From Spartobacteria bacterium (GTDB lineage: Bacteria; Verrucomicrobiota; Verrucomicrobiia; Chthoniobacterales; UBA10450): a stretch of 64,000 nucleotides of DNA. The notes beneath the pieces are model-generated. The model ran no database searches. It saw only the letters and a list, made by a program, of their open reading frames with translations, and had not been told where the DNA came from. The stretch is taken from positions 124,001 through 188,000 of the forward strand of contig PMSN01000022.1 in the NCBI GenBank assembly GCA_003167555.1, read 5' to 3'. This document shows, piece after piece, positions 27,609 through 37,525 of this stretch (the stretch's first letter is position 1; the number at the start of each line of letters is the position of its first letter). Both the position numbers and the translations under genes were made by a program.

Positions 27609-29249
27609 ATGAACGTTCGCAAACATTTCTTTTTCGCCGGTCGAGCTGGGGTTTCGCTCAGCGCCGTCGCGATGTTGTGCTTCGCCGCATCCGTAGATGG
27701 CATAATTCTGTTCCGCACCGGCGATCCTACCGCCAACACCACGGAGCCGACCGGTGCTCTAGCCGGCAGTGGCTGGCAATATGAAGGGACGTTTGGAGCG
27801 TTTCTCGGAACCGCGATCGCGCCGCACTACTTCATCACCGCGCAGCATCTCGGCATCGTGTCGGACAAATTCTTCTACCACGGCGCGAATTATACGGTTA
27901 CGCGGTGGTTTGAAGATTCGGCAAGCGATCTGCGGATCTTTGAGGTGGCCGAAACATTTCCTCTCTTTGCACCGCTTTATCCCCGGGGTGATGAAGTCGG
28001 CCAACACCTGGTGGTGATTGGGCGTGGCTCGCGTCGTGGTCCTGAGAATGTTCTGAATGGTCAGACGCGCGGATGGGACTGGGGGGCCGGCGATTCAGTC
28101 CAGCGCTGGGGCGAGAACGTCGTAAGCGATATCCGAAACCTCAGTGGCTTCGGCGAGATGCTTCATGTCCTTTTCGAGCAAAATGGGCTCCCCGAGGAAG
28201 CCGATCTTTCGACAGGCGATTCCGGCGGCGCCGTCTTCCTCAACGATGCGGGTGTCTGGAAACTTGCGGCGCTCAATACCGACGTCGATGGTCCTTTTTA
28301 TTCCGGGCCAGGTGGCAATGGTCTTTTCTTCGCGGCGTTGTACGACGAGCGAGACAGCTATACTGTCGATGGCACACTCATTAGTGGCAATGCTCCGGTG
28401 CCCTCCGGATTTTACTCTTCGCGTGTCTCGTCGAGGCTGGGTTGGATTTACAGCATCATTGATCCAGGACTGGCTAACATCTCCGCGCGCGTGTTGGTGG
28501 GCACAGGCGACCAGATCAGCATCGCAGGATTCATCATTCAGGGTGATGCCGCTCAAGCCAAACGAGTAGCCATCCGCGGACTAGGCCCTTCTCTTCAAGT
28601 AGGTGGTGTTCCAGTGCCGGAGCTGCTTGCCGATCCGGTCCTGGAATTGCACGACGCGACCGGCGCCATTATCGCCTCTAACGACAATTGGCGTGGCTTG
28701 CAGGCCACGGAAATCGAGAGCCTCGGACTTGCGCCCGAGAACGAGAAGGAAGCTGTGATCATAGCGACCTTACCAGCGGGAAATTACACGGCGGTCATGC
28801 AGGGGCTAAATGGGAGCTCGGGTATTGGTTTGATTGAGGTCTATGATTTGGATCCGCGGGGCGATTCGCGGCTCGTCAATCTTTCTGCGCGAGCGTTTGT
28901 CGCAACGAGTGACGACGTGTTAATCGGCGGACTCATTGGACGCAGCGTTTCGAAGCGATTGCTGTTGCGCGCTCTCGGTCCGGAACTGGCTGCGCATGGC
29001 ATAACAGCGCCGTTGGGTAATCCAGTGCTGGAGCTGCACGATTCCAACGGCGCGATTCTGTCGACTAACGACAACTGGAAAGATGCGCCGAACAGTTCCG
29101 AGATCGCGGCAAGCGGCCTGGCTCCTGTCGATGATCGCGAATCGGCGATCCTTATTGCGCTCGTTCCCGGCACCTACACGGCCATTGTGCGAGGCGCTGG
29201 CGGAGCGGGCACCGGAGTAGCTCTGCTGGAAGCGTACCTGCTCAACTAG
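27609..29249 (+). CDS. secreted trypsin-like serine protease with tandem C-terminal domains
   Basis: A 546-residue precursor with a N-terminal signal peptide. The chymotrypsin-fold triad is readable: His80 in ITAQHLG, Asp107 in SASDLRIFEV, Ser205 in STGDSGGAVF. Residues about 295-546 are two copies of the domain that also ends the delta-60 protein at 10968 (RGLGPSLQ, then DPVLELHDATG, then SNDNWR, then NYTAVMQG). The shared pair suggests a surface-anchoring or sorting module. It is probably extracellular. Confidence 0.85.
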   Translation: MNVRKHFFFAGRAGVSLSAVAMLCFAASVDGIILFRTGDPTANTTEPTGALAGSGWQYEGTFGAFLGTAIAPHYFITAQHLGIVSDKFFYHGANYTVTRWFEDSASDLRIFEVAETFPLFAPLYPRGDEVGQHLVVIGRGSRRGPENVLNGQTRGWDWGAGDSVQRWGENVVSDIRNLSGFGEMLHVLFEQNGLPEEADLSTGDSGGAVFLNDAGVWKLAALNTDVDGPFYSGPGGNGLFFAALYDERDSYTVDGTLISGNAPVPSGFYSSRVSSRLGWIYSIIDPGLANISARVLVGTGDQISIAGFIIQGDAAQAKRVAIRGLGPSLQVGGVPVPELLADPVLELHDATGAIIASNDNWRGLQATEIESLGLAPENEKEAVIIATLPAGNYTAVMQGLNGSSGIGLIEVYDLDPRGDSRLVNLSARAFVATSDDVLIGGLIGRSVSKRLLLRALGPELAAHGITAPLGNPVLELHDSNGAILSTNDNWKDAPNSSEIAASGLAPVDDRESAILIALVPGTYTAIVRGAGGAGTGVALLEAYLLN

Positions 29250-29275
29250 CCAGTCGTCTTGCGCCGACAGACGTA

Positions 29276-29515
29276 CTAATATCGAACCGCGGGGGCTGGC
29301 GGCGGCGGCGTAGTTTTGCGAACGCCCGCCGTTGCGGTTTCGAGTTCAGTCTGGTCCCGGGGGCCAGTTCCTTCTCTGGCGTCATCCCGCCAGACTGACA
29401 TGGCGACGTGAACGAAAATGCTGAGAAGGAAACCGGCTCCAAAGCAGATGCCGACCAGATGCCCGATAGATCGCTCGGCAAAATCGAAGATGCCTGGCGG
29501 CTTGTCCTTGTGCAC
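29276..29515 (-). CDS. small single-pass membrane protein
   Basis: This 79-residue ORF has one strong transmembrane segment (LVGICFGAGFLLSIFVHVAM) and a Pro-rich C-terminus. It is downstream of the phosphopantetheinyl transferase on the same strand, so it may be the last gene of the peptide operon. Function is unknown. An overlapping minus-strand ORF at 29382-29576 in another frame lacks protein-like features. Confidence 0.5.
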   Translation of the reverse strand: MHKDKPPGIFDFAERSIGHLVGICFGAGFLLSIFVHVAMSVWRDDAREGTGPRDQTELETATAGVRKTTPPPPAPAVRY

Positions 29516-29577
29516 AGACGAGCATGGCAGACTTGGACTTTGGCGGCAAGCAGTACGGAGGTTGATCCTCCGTCATA

Positions 29578-30312
29578 TCAAAGGATCTTTTCTTCTATCG
29601 CGAGAGCAGCGGCAAAGCCGTCGGGGGCCGAAAGATCATGTAGGAGCCAGGCGCCTCGCAGCTCTTCCGCGCAGGAAGGTAAACGAAGCGTGAGGGAAGG
29701 ATTCGGCTCCGCTGCGTCGAGGACTAGCTCGAAACGGCGCAGTTCATCGAAGACACCTTTGCCTGTAGCCTTGGCGAACGCTTCTTTCCGCGTCCAGGCA
29801 CGAAGAAATGCGGCGCGACGCGCTACCGGATCCGGTAGGGCACTCCAAATGGCAAGTTCGCGTGCGGAAAGTATGCGAGCCGCCAGTCCGGCCACGTTAT
29901 TTTCATCGTGATCGAGGCGAATGCCCGATTCCAGATCGATGCCAACCTCGCGATCCCATGCGAGCGCAAACATGGCCCAACCAGCAGAGTGCGAAAGATT
30001 GAAACAGAGGGTTCGGGTGTTAGTGCCAGCGGCGATCGCGGGCTTGCCGTGTGCTCCATATTCAATGACGAGCGCGGCAGCGGGCGTGTCCAAAGTAGCA
30101 GACAGGAGTTGCCGCAGCAGACCGCGCGAGGCGACATAATGTTTGCGATCCGCCTCGAAATGAAAACGCGCGGAGCGGGCGTGCTCAGCGGAATCAAGGA
30201 CCGCGTTTAACGTTGTGATCTGTGCGTCCGACAGCGACTCGATATGGGCCAACCAAATTTGCACGCCACTGACAGGGGCACGCAGTGGGGTGGCGCCAAG
30301 TTCAGCTAGCAA
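29578..30312 (-). CDS. Sfp-type 4'-phosphopantetheinyl transferase
   Basis: Transfers phosphopantetheine from CoA to the Ser of carrier domains. The 244-residue protein has the pseudo-dimeric Sfp layout, with REVGIDLE (Mg2+ Asp/Glu) and RAWTRKEAFAKATGKG (Lys/Glu) motifs and the LSHSAGWAMFA segment. It starts 8 nt after the terminal NRPS gene and should activate the three T domains encoded upstream. Confidence 0.92.
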   Translation of the reverse strand: MLAELGATPLRAPVSGVQIWLAHIESLSDAQITTLNAVLDSAEHARSARFHFEADRKHYVASRGLLRQLLSATLDTPAAALVIEYGAHGKPAIAAGTNTRTLCFNLSHSAGWAMFALAWDREVGIDLESGIRLDHDENNVAGLAARILSARELAIWSALPDPVARRAAFLRAWTRKEAFAKATGKGVFDELRRFELVLDAAEPNPSLTLRLPSCAEELRGAWLLHDLSAPDGFAAALAIEEKIL

Positions 30313-30320
30313 TTCCGGTT

Positions 30321-33300
30321 TCAGTGTTGGAACCCGGCGTTCACCGCGATGGTTGGGATGGCTTGCCGTTCATCCCCACCGTGAAAAGTCTCGTCAGCCG
30401 TTTGGAGACAGCTCTGGATCGTCGCCGCAAGAGTGTCGACATGCGCCGTGATGCATTCGAGATGACTTCCTTTTAGGGGATGGACAATCACGTCCGGCGC
30501 CAACTCCTGCCATTTCCGCGAAATGTTATGGCTGTCGCGGAGCACATCCTCGGAAAGAAGCACGGCCATCGCTCCGTCATAAACCCTGCCGGTGTAGCCT
30601 GCCGCCGCCCAGAGAAAGGCCGACGGTGTATCACGATCGAACGCCTGTGTCGCGGTTTCCGGCTCTTTGCGCTGCGGCGCGCGTGCGCGGAAACAACGAC
30701 GGATTATTCCATAAGCGAAATCAAATCCATCATGAAGGCGAGACAGCATGCCTCTGTGCATTTGTTTGTTCAGCGTTTCCCAGCGCAAGAGTCTGGCATG
30801 CCATACCGCCCAGCGTCCGAAGTGGGCGATTTTCTTTTGATCGTCCCAGCCCAGCAGCTTGCCCAATGCCGCTGAGAGTTTGCGGACAGCGCGGAGCGCT
30901 CCGTCCTCCGGCGCGGCATCGATGATGAGTAACATCTCAACCTCATCGCCACCGGCGTTGATCTGCTGCGCCAGCTCGTAGGCCACGAGGCCGCCAATGC
31001 AAAAACCGCCAATAACGTAAGGCCCTTTCGGACGGACAGCGCGCAATGCATTCAGGTGTGTCGCCGCCATTTCTTCAATGCTGGCGACGGAAGGTTCCAG
31101 GCGAATGTCTCGCGGCGGTAAAACGTAAAGCGGCTGCTCCGGCCCCAGTGCGCGCGAGAGTTTCAGACTGTAGAATCCCCCGCCAGAAAGATCGCCGTGC
31201 AGGTAAAAAAACGGCGTGCGCGTTCCGGTGTCGTTAACTCGCAATAGAGTCGGCGATTCGTCGATGACTTCCCGCGCCATTGCGCCCGCCAGGCGCTCGA
31301 CGGTTGGGTTACGAAACAGCGCCGACGGCAGAATGACTTTGCCGCACGCCACTTCCGCGCGGTGGAGCATTCGCATCGCGAGAAGCGAGTTGCCGCCGAG
31401 ATCGAAGAAGTCATCGCGAATCCCGATTCCTCGCACCCCGAGCACATCCTCCCAAATCGCGAGCAATTGAAGTTGAAGTCCCACATACGGCTGCACGGAT
31501 TCGGACGCGGTCCGTCCGGACTTCGGCGGCGAGGGAAGCGCGGCGCGATCGAGATGGCCATCGACGGCAGACACGGGCACATCTTTGAGCGCCACGAACA
31601 GCGCGGGCACGAGCTGATTCGGCATCCCTTGCTCGTGCAAATGCTGGCGCAATTCAAGTTCGCTCGGCGACGGCCCGGCGCCGGGATCGGCCAAAACATA
31701 CGCGATCAAGCGCGAGCTCGGGTCCCGGTTTACCGGGCGAACCAGCGCATGTCGCACTCCCGGAATCTGACCGAGCGCCGCCTCCGTGTGCCGTGGATCG
31801 ATCCGAAATCCGCGCGCGTAACTTTGTTCTTCTCGAGTGCCAAGTCGATCAAGCGAACCAACTGAGAGCCATCGGGCCAACTCGCCTGTCGGTGTCACGC
31901 GATGCCCGCTATCGATGATTGATAATTCGCCGATCACGCCAATGGGCAGTGGTTGACCTGACCGCGGATCGAGGACACCAAGGCGTCCTGTGATTGGCTG
32001 TAACGGCCGGCCTTCCAGAGCAATCGTTCCGCCCGCAGCTTCCAGCACCGTGCGCTTGCAAACACGAGCCCCAGTGGTCATTCCGGTTTCGGAATCAGCC
32101 GCAATATCGCCGAAGCTTCCGTCTCCCGGAGGACCTTCCGTGGCAATCACCAGGCGCAGCTTCGTGGGCTTGCGAGCCTTGCGTGCAGCAATGGCCGCTG
32201 CTAGCCGATTCCAAGTGGCAGCGGGCAGGCAGGCCACCGCTATGTTTTCCGTTTCCAGCCACGCTGCCACGGTGGCAGCGGGTTCCGCGAGTAAACCGGG
32301 AGTGGGGTAAACGAGCAACGCGTTAGCGAGAATAGCCGCGCCGATTTCTTCCGCGGCGGCTGCTCCGGGCTCAGTGCATGAGGCCATGCGCTCGCCTTCG
32401 TAGAGAAGCGCGCATTCTCGCAGGGCTTCAGCAGCTACGGAGATGCAGGCTTCGACCTCGGGAGATCTTGCGATTACGGGAGGCGGCGGAGTGTCGACTC
32501 TGGCACGCCAGTGCGCCACCCAAGCGGCGGCTTGATCCAAGTCGGATGGAGGGCGGGCACTCTTGTCTGCGTTGCGCGCGCTTTCCATGCGCGCGAGCAG
32601 CTCGGCGCAACTGAGCTCTCTCCGGCCGTGGCGAGCCGCCACGGCGTCCGGTTTTCCCATGACGCGTTCCACGAGCGGCGCACGGATGTCGAGATGGGTG
32701 AGAACAGTCGTGTCCACGGCACCGCCCTCGAGCCCGAGGTCTCTTCTTTCGTCCCGAGCCAGCAGCGGCAACGCGGAAACCGCCGTCGCGGGATCACTGA
32801 CCGCACTTTCCAGCAGCGTCTGATAATGTCCGAGCATCCGGTCGATAGTTTCCGCATCGAAGAGACTGGGGTTGTATTCCAGCTCCAAACGCACCGTGCC
32901 CGCATATTCCAGAACCGACGCGCTCAGTTCGTAGACAGTCCCCACGCTCACCGAAGGCAGGAGTTCAAGCGTCAAGCCATCGGGTAAGTTAACCGGCTGC
33001 TGCAACCCGGAGTCATAGTGAAAATTAACCTGCAGCCGGGGCGCCTGGAACTCGTCCAGTAACATTTCGAATGGAATATCCTGATTCGAAAAAGCCTCCA
33101 GCGCGACGCTCCGGACGCGGCTCAGGAGCTCCCGGAACGTCGGGTCGCCCTGCAGATTTGCGCGCAAGAGCAGCGGGTTTACGAAGGGCCCCATGAGCGA
33201 CTCGAACTCGCGCCGCTGGCGGTTCGCGCTCGGAGAGGTGACAAGGAAATCTTCCTGACCGGTGTAGCGGTGGAGCAACACCTGAAAGACCGCGAAGAAA

Positions 33301-34169
33301 ATCATGAACGGACTGGCGTTTTCCTCGGCGCCGAGTGCCTTCGCAGCGCGGACTAATTCCAGCGGGAGCGCGCGCGAGCGAATATCGCCCGAAACATTCG
33401 CGCCGGAGCGTGGCCTTCGATCGAAGGGAAGGTCGAGTCCGGGCAAATCACCCGCTAATTTCTGCCGCCAGTAAAGGCGCTGCGCCGCGAAGTCGTCGTC
33501 GGCCAGGCGCGCCTGCTGCCAGTCCGCATAGTCGGCAAATTGAAGTGTGAGCTCCGGAAGCGGGGACGGTGCTCCTTGCAAAAAAGCGCTGTAGAATGCG
33601 CACAAATCCCGCGTGAAAATCGCGTTGCTCCAGCCGTCGGAGACGATGTGATGGACGGTGACCAAGAGCAGATGTTCCAGTGGCGCCAGGCGGAGGAGCC
33701 GCGCGCGCAAAAGCGGTCCAAGGCAGAGATCGAACGGCTGGCGCGCTTCCTCCTGCATTAGTTGAGCAGGAAGATCAGAGGCGCTGGTCTCGCGGAAAGC
33801 GCTCGCGTCGAGAATCGGCAGATCGACCGTTAGAGTCGGAGCGATCAACTGGCGGAGGTGACCGCGCTCGTCTTCAAAAGTGGTGCGGAGCGCTTCGTGC
33901 CGGGCCACCACTTCATTGAGCGCGCGCCGGAGCACGAGCTGATCGAGTGGTCCGTGCCACCGCATCGCCAGGGACATGTTGAACGCCGGATGGCCGCCCG
34001 GCTGCAGTTGATCGAGCAACCAAAATCGCCGTTGCGCAGAAGTGGCGGGGAAAACGAACACGCTCTCACCGTGGTGCGCGATCTTCGTCCGGTCCTCTCC
34101 TTTGGCATCGGCGGCGACGCCAAGTCGCGAAGGCGCTGGAGAACTGCTCGAATGATTGTTCCGGTTCAA
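30321..34169 (-). CDS. NRPS C-(degenerate A)-T-TE terminal module
   Basis: The 1282-residue protein has these domains in order: condensation (residues about 30-470, with VHHIVSDGWS giving HHxxxDG); a degenerate adenylation domain (about 475-910); thiolation (DDFFDLGGNSLLAM); and thioesterase (about 990-1250). In the A domain the TSGSTG, FDxS and NxYGPTE motifs are absent, the A8 Arg-Gly-Phe-Arg-Ile core is embedded in altered sequence, and the A10 catalytic Lys is replaced (VDGHLDRAALP). So it is predicted not to adenylate. In TE the nucleophile elbow is GGFCIGG with Cys1057 in place of Ser; a His lies in GSHLECITAH. It probably releases the finished peptide. The gene begins 16 nt after the preceding NRPS gene. 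Confidence 0.9.
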   Translation of the reverse strand: MNRNNHSSSSPAPSRLGVAADAKGEDRTKIAHHGESVFVFPATSAQRRFWLLDQLQPGGHPAFNMSLAMRWHGPLDQLVLRRALNEVVARHEALRTTFEDERGHLRQLIAPTLTVDLPILDASAFRETSASDLPAQLMQEEARQPFDLCLGPLLRARLLRLAPLEHLLLVTVHHIVSDGWSNAIFTRDLCAFYSAFLQGAPSPLPELTLQFADYADWQQARLADDDFAAQRLYWRQKLAGDLPGLDLPFDRRPRSGANVSGDIRSRALPLELVRAAKALGAEENASPFMIFFAVFQVLLHRYTGQEDFLVTSPSANRQRREFESLMGPFVNPLLLRANLQGDPTFRELLSRVRSVALEAFSNQDIPFEMLLDEFQAPRLQVNFHYDSGLQQPVNLPDGLTLELLPSVSVGTVYELSASVLEYAGTVRLELEYNPSLFDAETIDRMLGHYQTLLESAVSDPATAVSALPLLARDERRDLGLEGGAVDTTVLTHLDIRAPLVERVMGKPDAVAARHGRRELSCAELLARMESARNADKSARPPSDLDQAAAWVAHWRARVDTPPPPVIARSPEVEACISVAAEALRECALLYEGERMASCTEPGAAAAEEIGAAILANALLVYPTPGLLAEPAATVAAWLETENIAVACLPAATWNRLAAAIAARKARKPTKLRLVIATEGPPGDGSFGDIAADSETGMTTGARVCKRTVLEAAGGTIALEGRPLQPITGRLGVLDPRSGQPLPIGVIGELSIIDSGHRVTPTGELARWLSVGSLDRLGTREEQSYARGFRIDPRHTEAALGQIPGVRHALVRPVNRDPSSRLIAYVLADPGAGPSPSELELRQHLHEQGMPNQLVPALFVALKDVPVSAVDGHLDRAALPSPPKSGRTASESVQPYVGLQLQLLAIWEDVLGVRGIGIRDDFFDLGGNSLLAMRMLHRAEVACGKVILPSALFRNPTVERLAGAMAREVIDESPTLLRVNDTGTRTPFFYLHGDLSGGGFYSLKLSRALGPEQPLYVLPPRDIRLEPSVASIEEMAATHLNALRAVRPKGPYVIGGFCIGGLVAYELAQQINAGGDEVEMLLIIDAAPEDGALRAVRKLSAALGKLLGWDDQKKIAHFGRWAVWHARLLRWETLNKQMHRGMLSRLHDGFDFAYGIIRRCFRARAPQRKEPETATQAFDRDTPSAFLWAAAGYTGRVYDGAMAVLLSEDVLRDSHNISRKWQELAPDVIVHPLKGSHLECITAHVDTLAATIQSCLQTADETFHGGDERQAIPTIAVNAGFQH

Positions 34170-34185
34170 TTGATTCTAAAATATG

Positions 34186-37100
34186 TCACGACCGGCGTGT
34201 CCGGCGAGTCTCGCGATCGACTGGAATGAGCGGAATCGATGCTGCGGCGTCCGGCTTGTAATTTTTCTCCAATAACTTTGCCATATCCGCAAGTGTCGGT
34301 GCTTCGAATATGATCGTAAACGCAACGTTCACGCCGAGCATTTCGCGAAGCTGATTGACCAGGCGCAACCCGAGAAGTGAATGCCCTCCCAGATCAAAAA
34401 AATTGTCCGTTAGACTGACCCGCTCCAGACCGAGCAACTGCTGCCAGATCGCAGCGATCTTTTTCTCGAATGGTGTATTCGGCGGAACGAAGTCGGTTTT
34501 TGATTTTTCCGCCGCGCGCTTTGGGGCGGGTAGCGCCTGGCGGTCGAGCTTGCCGTTGGCTGTGCGCGGCAACGCGGGCAGCGCGATAATTGCCGACGGG
34601 ACCATGTAGTCGGGCAACAATTTTTTTAACGCGGTGATTAACGGCGTCTGGTTCCACTCAATCGGTGCGTTTGGCTGGCGCACGACATAGGCAATCAATT
34701 GCTTGTCGCCTGGAATGTCTTCGCGCAGTGCAACCGCGCTGTCGAGCACATCGGATTGCTGCCTGAGAGCGTTTTCGATTTCACCCAGTTCGATGCGAAA
34801 GCCGCGGAGCTTCACTTGAGTGTCGGCGCGGCCGAGAAACTCGATCACCCCGTCTTCGCGCCACCGCGCCAGATCACCAGTCCGGTAAAGCCGCGCATTC
34901 GGTTCGGTGCCGAACGGATCGTCGATAAACTTTTCCGCGGTAAGCTCCGGGCTTTTCCAGTAACCACGCGCCAGCCCATCGCCGCCGAGAAACAATTCAC
35001 CCGTGGCACCGACTGGCACAGGCTGGAGTTGAGCGTCCAGAATGTAAGCCGTGGTATTCGCGATCGGCTTGCCGATTGGGATCGAATCACCGGGGTCCGC
35101 GTTGGCCGCAATGGTATGGCAACAAGCGAACGTCGTGCTTTCGGTCGGACCATAACCATTGATGAGGCGGGTTCCCGTTAGCTCGCGCGATGCTCTGCGC
35201 ACGTGCGAAACCGAAAGCACATCGCCACCCGCGAGCAATTGACGGAGCGGACGCAAATCCTGGAGCCGCTCGTCGACCATGGCGTTAAACAACCCGGCGG
35301 TGAGCCACAGCGTCGTGACGCCATGTTCACGAATCACGCTTCCGATTTCTTGCAGCGATGGTTGGGCGGGCGGCATCACGACAAGCTTCCCGCCGTTCAA
35401 GAGCGCGCCCCAGATTTCGAACGTCGATGCGTCGAAGGAGATCGGGGCGAGTTGGAGAAATGTTTCCTCGGAGAAGGACGCGTAATCCGTTTCTTTCACC
35501 AGCCGGACAACGCCGCGATGGGTTACCGCGACGCCCTTGGGCGCACCGGTCGAGCCGGACGTGTACATGATGTAACACATATCTTCAGCGCGCCCATCGC
35601 CTGCGAGATCGGTGTCGTCGAAGCCACCGAAGTTTGCCGCGTCAAGGCAAAGGACGTGTTTAATCGGAGCGCCCGTAGTTTGATTGGCGATGTCCGTGAG
35701 AATGACGGGCATTTCTGTGTCTTCCATCATCAAGGCGCGCCGTTCCGTGGGATATGTCGGATCGAGCGGAACGTATGCGCCGCCGGCTTTGAGCACGGCC
35801 AGAAGAGCGATGATCATCTCCGCTGAGCGTTCCATGCAGACACCGACTGGCACGTCGCGACCCACCTCGAGTTCTTGTAACCGTCTCGCGAGGCGATTGG
35901 CCCTTTGATTCAATTCGTAGTAGGTGAGCTGCACTCCGCCAAAGACGATCGCGATGGCCGCTGGCGTTTGTCGCGCCTGTTCCTCGAAGACTTGGTGAAT
36001 CGTCGCATCCCGAGGATAATTCGTGCGCGTGTCGTTCCATTCGGCCAGCGGCATGTGAGGTTTGTCGCCCGGGACATCGCGCCAAATCTCTGCGGTGAGC
36101 TCACGAATCCGCTGCGTCGGCGCGGCGGCGATACGATCGAGCAGCTTCGACCATCGCGCTTTCAAAATCTCGATAGTGCGCCGTTCGAAAAGATCGGTGT
36201 TGTAAATGAATCGGCCGGTCAGCCCCTCCGCGCGATCGTCCAACCCGAGTTGCAGATCGAACTTCGCCGTTCCCGTTTCGACATCCATGTGGGTGAAAGC
36301 CCATCCTTCCTTGAGAGGATCAAGCGGCGGTTCCACCACAATCAATGTTTGAACCAGCGGCGCCCGGCTCGAATCGCGCTTCGACGCGAATCGCTGAACC
36401 AGCATCTCAAACGGAACTTCATCGTGAGACAGCGCTTCCAAGGTGGCGCTTCGGACGCGCGTGAGCACTTCGGTAAACGGAAGATCCTTCGAGAAGGCGC
36501 TGCGGATTACGACTGTGTTCAAGAAACAGCCGAGCAGATTCATCGTCTCCTTGTGGTGCCGGCCACTGCTTACCCCTCCAATGACGATGTCCTCCTGGCC
36601 TGTGTAACCATGCAACAGAACTATGAAGGCTGCGGTCATCATCATGAAAGGCGTCGCGCCTTGTTCATGACTCAAAATCCTCAGCGCGGCCGCGGTCGGA
36701 GCGGAAATCTGAAAGGTCTCCATTGCGCCGGCATATGTCTGCGAGGCAGGGCGCGGGTGGTCGGTCTGGAGATCGAGCACCGGGAGGTCGTTACAGATTC
36801 TCTTCCAAAAGGAAAGATGCTCCGGCGGAATTTCCTGGATCGAATCGCGCTGCCACACCGCGTAATCGGGATATTGGATCGGCAGTTGGGCGAGGGCAGG
36901 GGATTCGTTTTTGGCGAAAGCGTCATACAAAGTCTGGAGTTCCGGCAGGAGGACGCGGTAAAGCGAAACGCCGTCGAAAATAATGTGATGCAGCGTGATG
37001 AACAGGCGGTGTTCCGCATCGCCGATACGCACAAGCCGCATCCGATACATTGGCCCCTTCGCGAGATCGAAAGGTTCGAGTGCATCCGCCGTCGCCAGTC

Positions 37101-37524
37101 GAATGGCTTCTCGTTCCCTTTCCGCCAGCGGAATTTTTCGCAAATCAGCGAACGGAATTTCGACATCGGTCGGGGGCGGTTGAACAATCTGGACCGGCTG
37201 ATCGCCGTCCCATTCGAAAGTTGTCCGCCAGGCTTCGTGCCGGCGGACGATTTCCAGAAAGCTTCGCACCAAAGCCTCACGATCGAGTTCGCCATGGCGA
37301 TGAATCGTGATGGGCTCGTTGTAAATCAGAGAGTCTCCCGCCAATTGCGAGTGGAGCCAGATCTGCTGTTGACTGTGGGAAAGCGGCGCGGGACCTGATC
37401 CTTTCCGCCTCGGGATGGCGTTTGTCTTCGCTTCACTTTCAATCGCTGCGCCGCTGAAGTATCGCTGCAAGAGAGCACGCCGTGCCTCCGAAAGTTGAGC
37501 CGGCGTTTTCCGTTCAGGTTGCAT
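34186..37524 (-). CDS. NRPS C-A-T elongation module, predicted Val
   Basis: This 1112-residue protein has C (HHIIFDG, residues about 45-490), A (about 510-1010) and T (DNFFDLGGHSLLGLRL). The A domain is intact: YTSGSTGAPKG, FDASTFEIWG, NGYGPTEST, YRTGDLARW, LRGFRIELGEIE and NGKLDR. Aligning by eye to the PheA pocket positions gives the code D-A-F-W-L-G-G-T-F-K. This differs at one position from the classical Val code D-A-F-W-I-G-G-T-F-K, so Val (or another branched aliphatic residue) is predicted. The gene begins 1 nt after the P450 stop. Confidence 0.92.
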   Translation of the reverse strand: MQPERKTPAQLSEARRALLQRYFSGAAIESEAKTNAIPRRKGSGPAPLSHSQQQIWLHSQLAGDSLIYNEPITIHRHGELDREALVRSFLEIVRRHEAWRTTFEWDGDQPVQIVQPPPTDVEIPFADLRKIPLAEREREAIRLATADALEPFDLAKGPMYRMRLVRIGDAEHRLFITLHHIIFDGVSLYRVLLPELQTLYDAFAKNESPALAQLPIQYPDYAVWQRDSIQEIPPEHLSFWKRICNDLPVLDLQTDHPRPASQTYAGAMETFQISAPTAAALRILSHEQGATPFMMMTAAFIVLLHGYTGQEDIVIGGVSSGRHHKETMNLLGCFLNTVVIRSAFSKDLPFTEVLTRVRSATLEALSHDEVPFEMLVQRFASKRDSSRAPLVQTLIVVEPPLDPLKEGWAFTHMDVETGTAKFDLQLGLDDRAEGLTGRFIYNTDLFERRTIEILKARWSKLLDRIAAAPTQRIRELTAEIWRDVPGDKPHMPLAEWNDTRTNYPRDATIHQVFEEQARQTPAAIAIVFGGVQLTYYELNQRANRLARRLQELEVGRDVPVGVCMERSAEMIIALLAVLKAGGAYVPLDPTYPTERRALMMEDTEMPVILTDIANQTTGAPIKHVLCLDAANFGGFDDTDLAGDGRAEDMCYIMYTSGSTGAPKGVAVTHRGVVRLVKETDYASFSEETFLQLAPISFDASTFEIWGALLNGGKLVVMPPAQPSLQEIGSVIREHGVTTLWLTAGLFNAMVDERLQDLRPLRQLLAGGDVLSVSHVRRASRELTGTRLINGYGPTESTTFACCHTIAANADPGDSIPIGKPIANTTAYILDAQLQPVPVGATGELFLGGDGLARGYWKSPELTAEKFIDDPFGTEPNARLYRTGDLARWREDGVIEFLGRADTQVKLRGFRIELGEIENALRQQSDVLDSAVALREDIPGDKQLIAYVVRQPNAPIEWNQTPLITALKKLLPDYMVPSAIIALPALPRTANGKLDRQALPAPKRAAEKSKTDFVPPNTPFEKKIAAIWQQLLGLERVSLTDNFFDLGGHSLLGLRLVNQLREMLGVNVAFTIIFEAPTLADMAKLLEKNYKPDAAASIPLIPVDRETRRTRRS

Positions 37525-37525
37525 T

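Noticed and set aside
35905-37398. 497-residue plus-strand ORF
   Set aside because: It is antisense to the Val NRPS gene, which has complete domain motifs; the ORF itself shows Arg/His-rich composition typical of a mirror frame.
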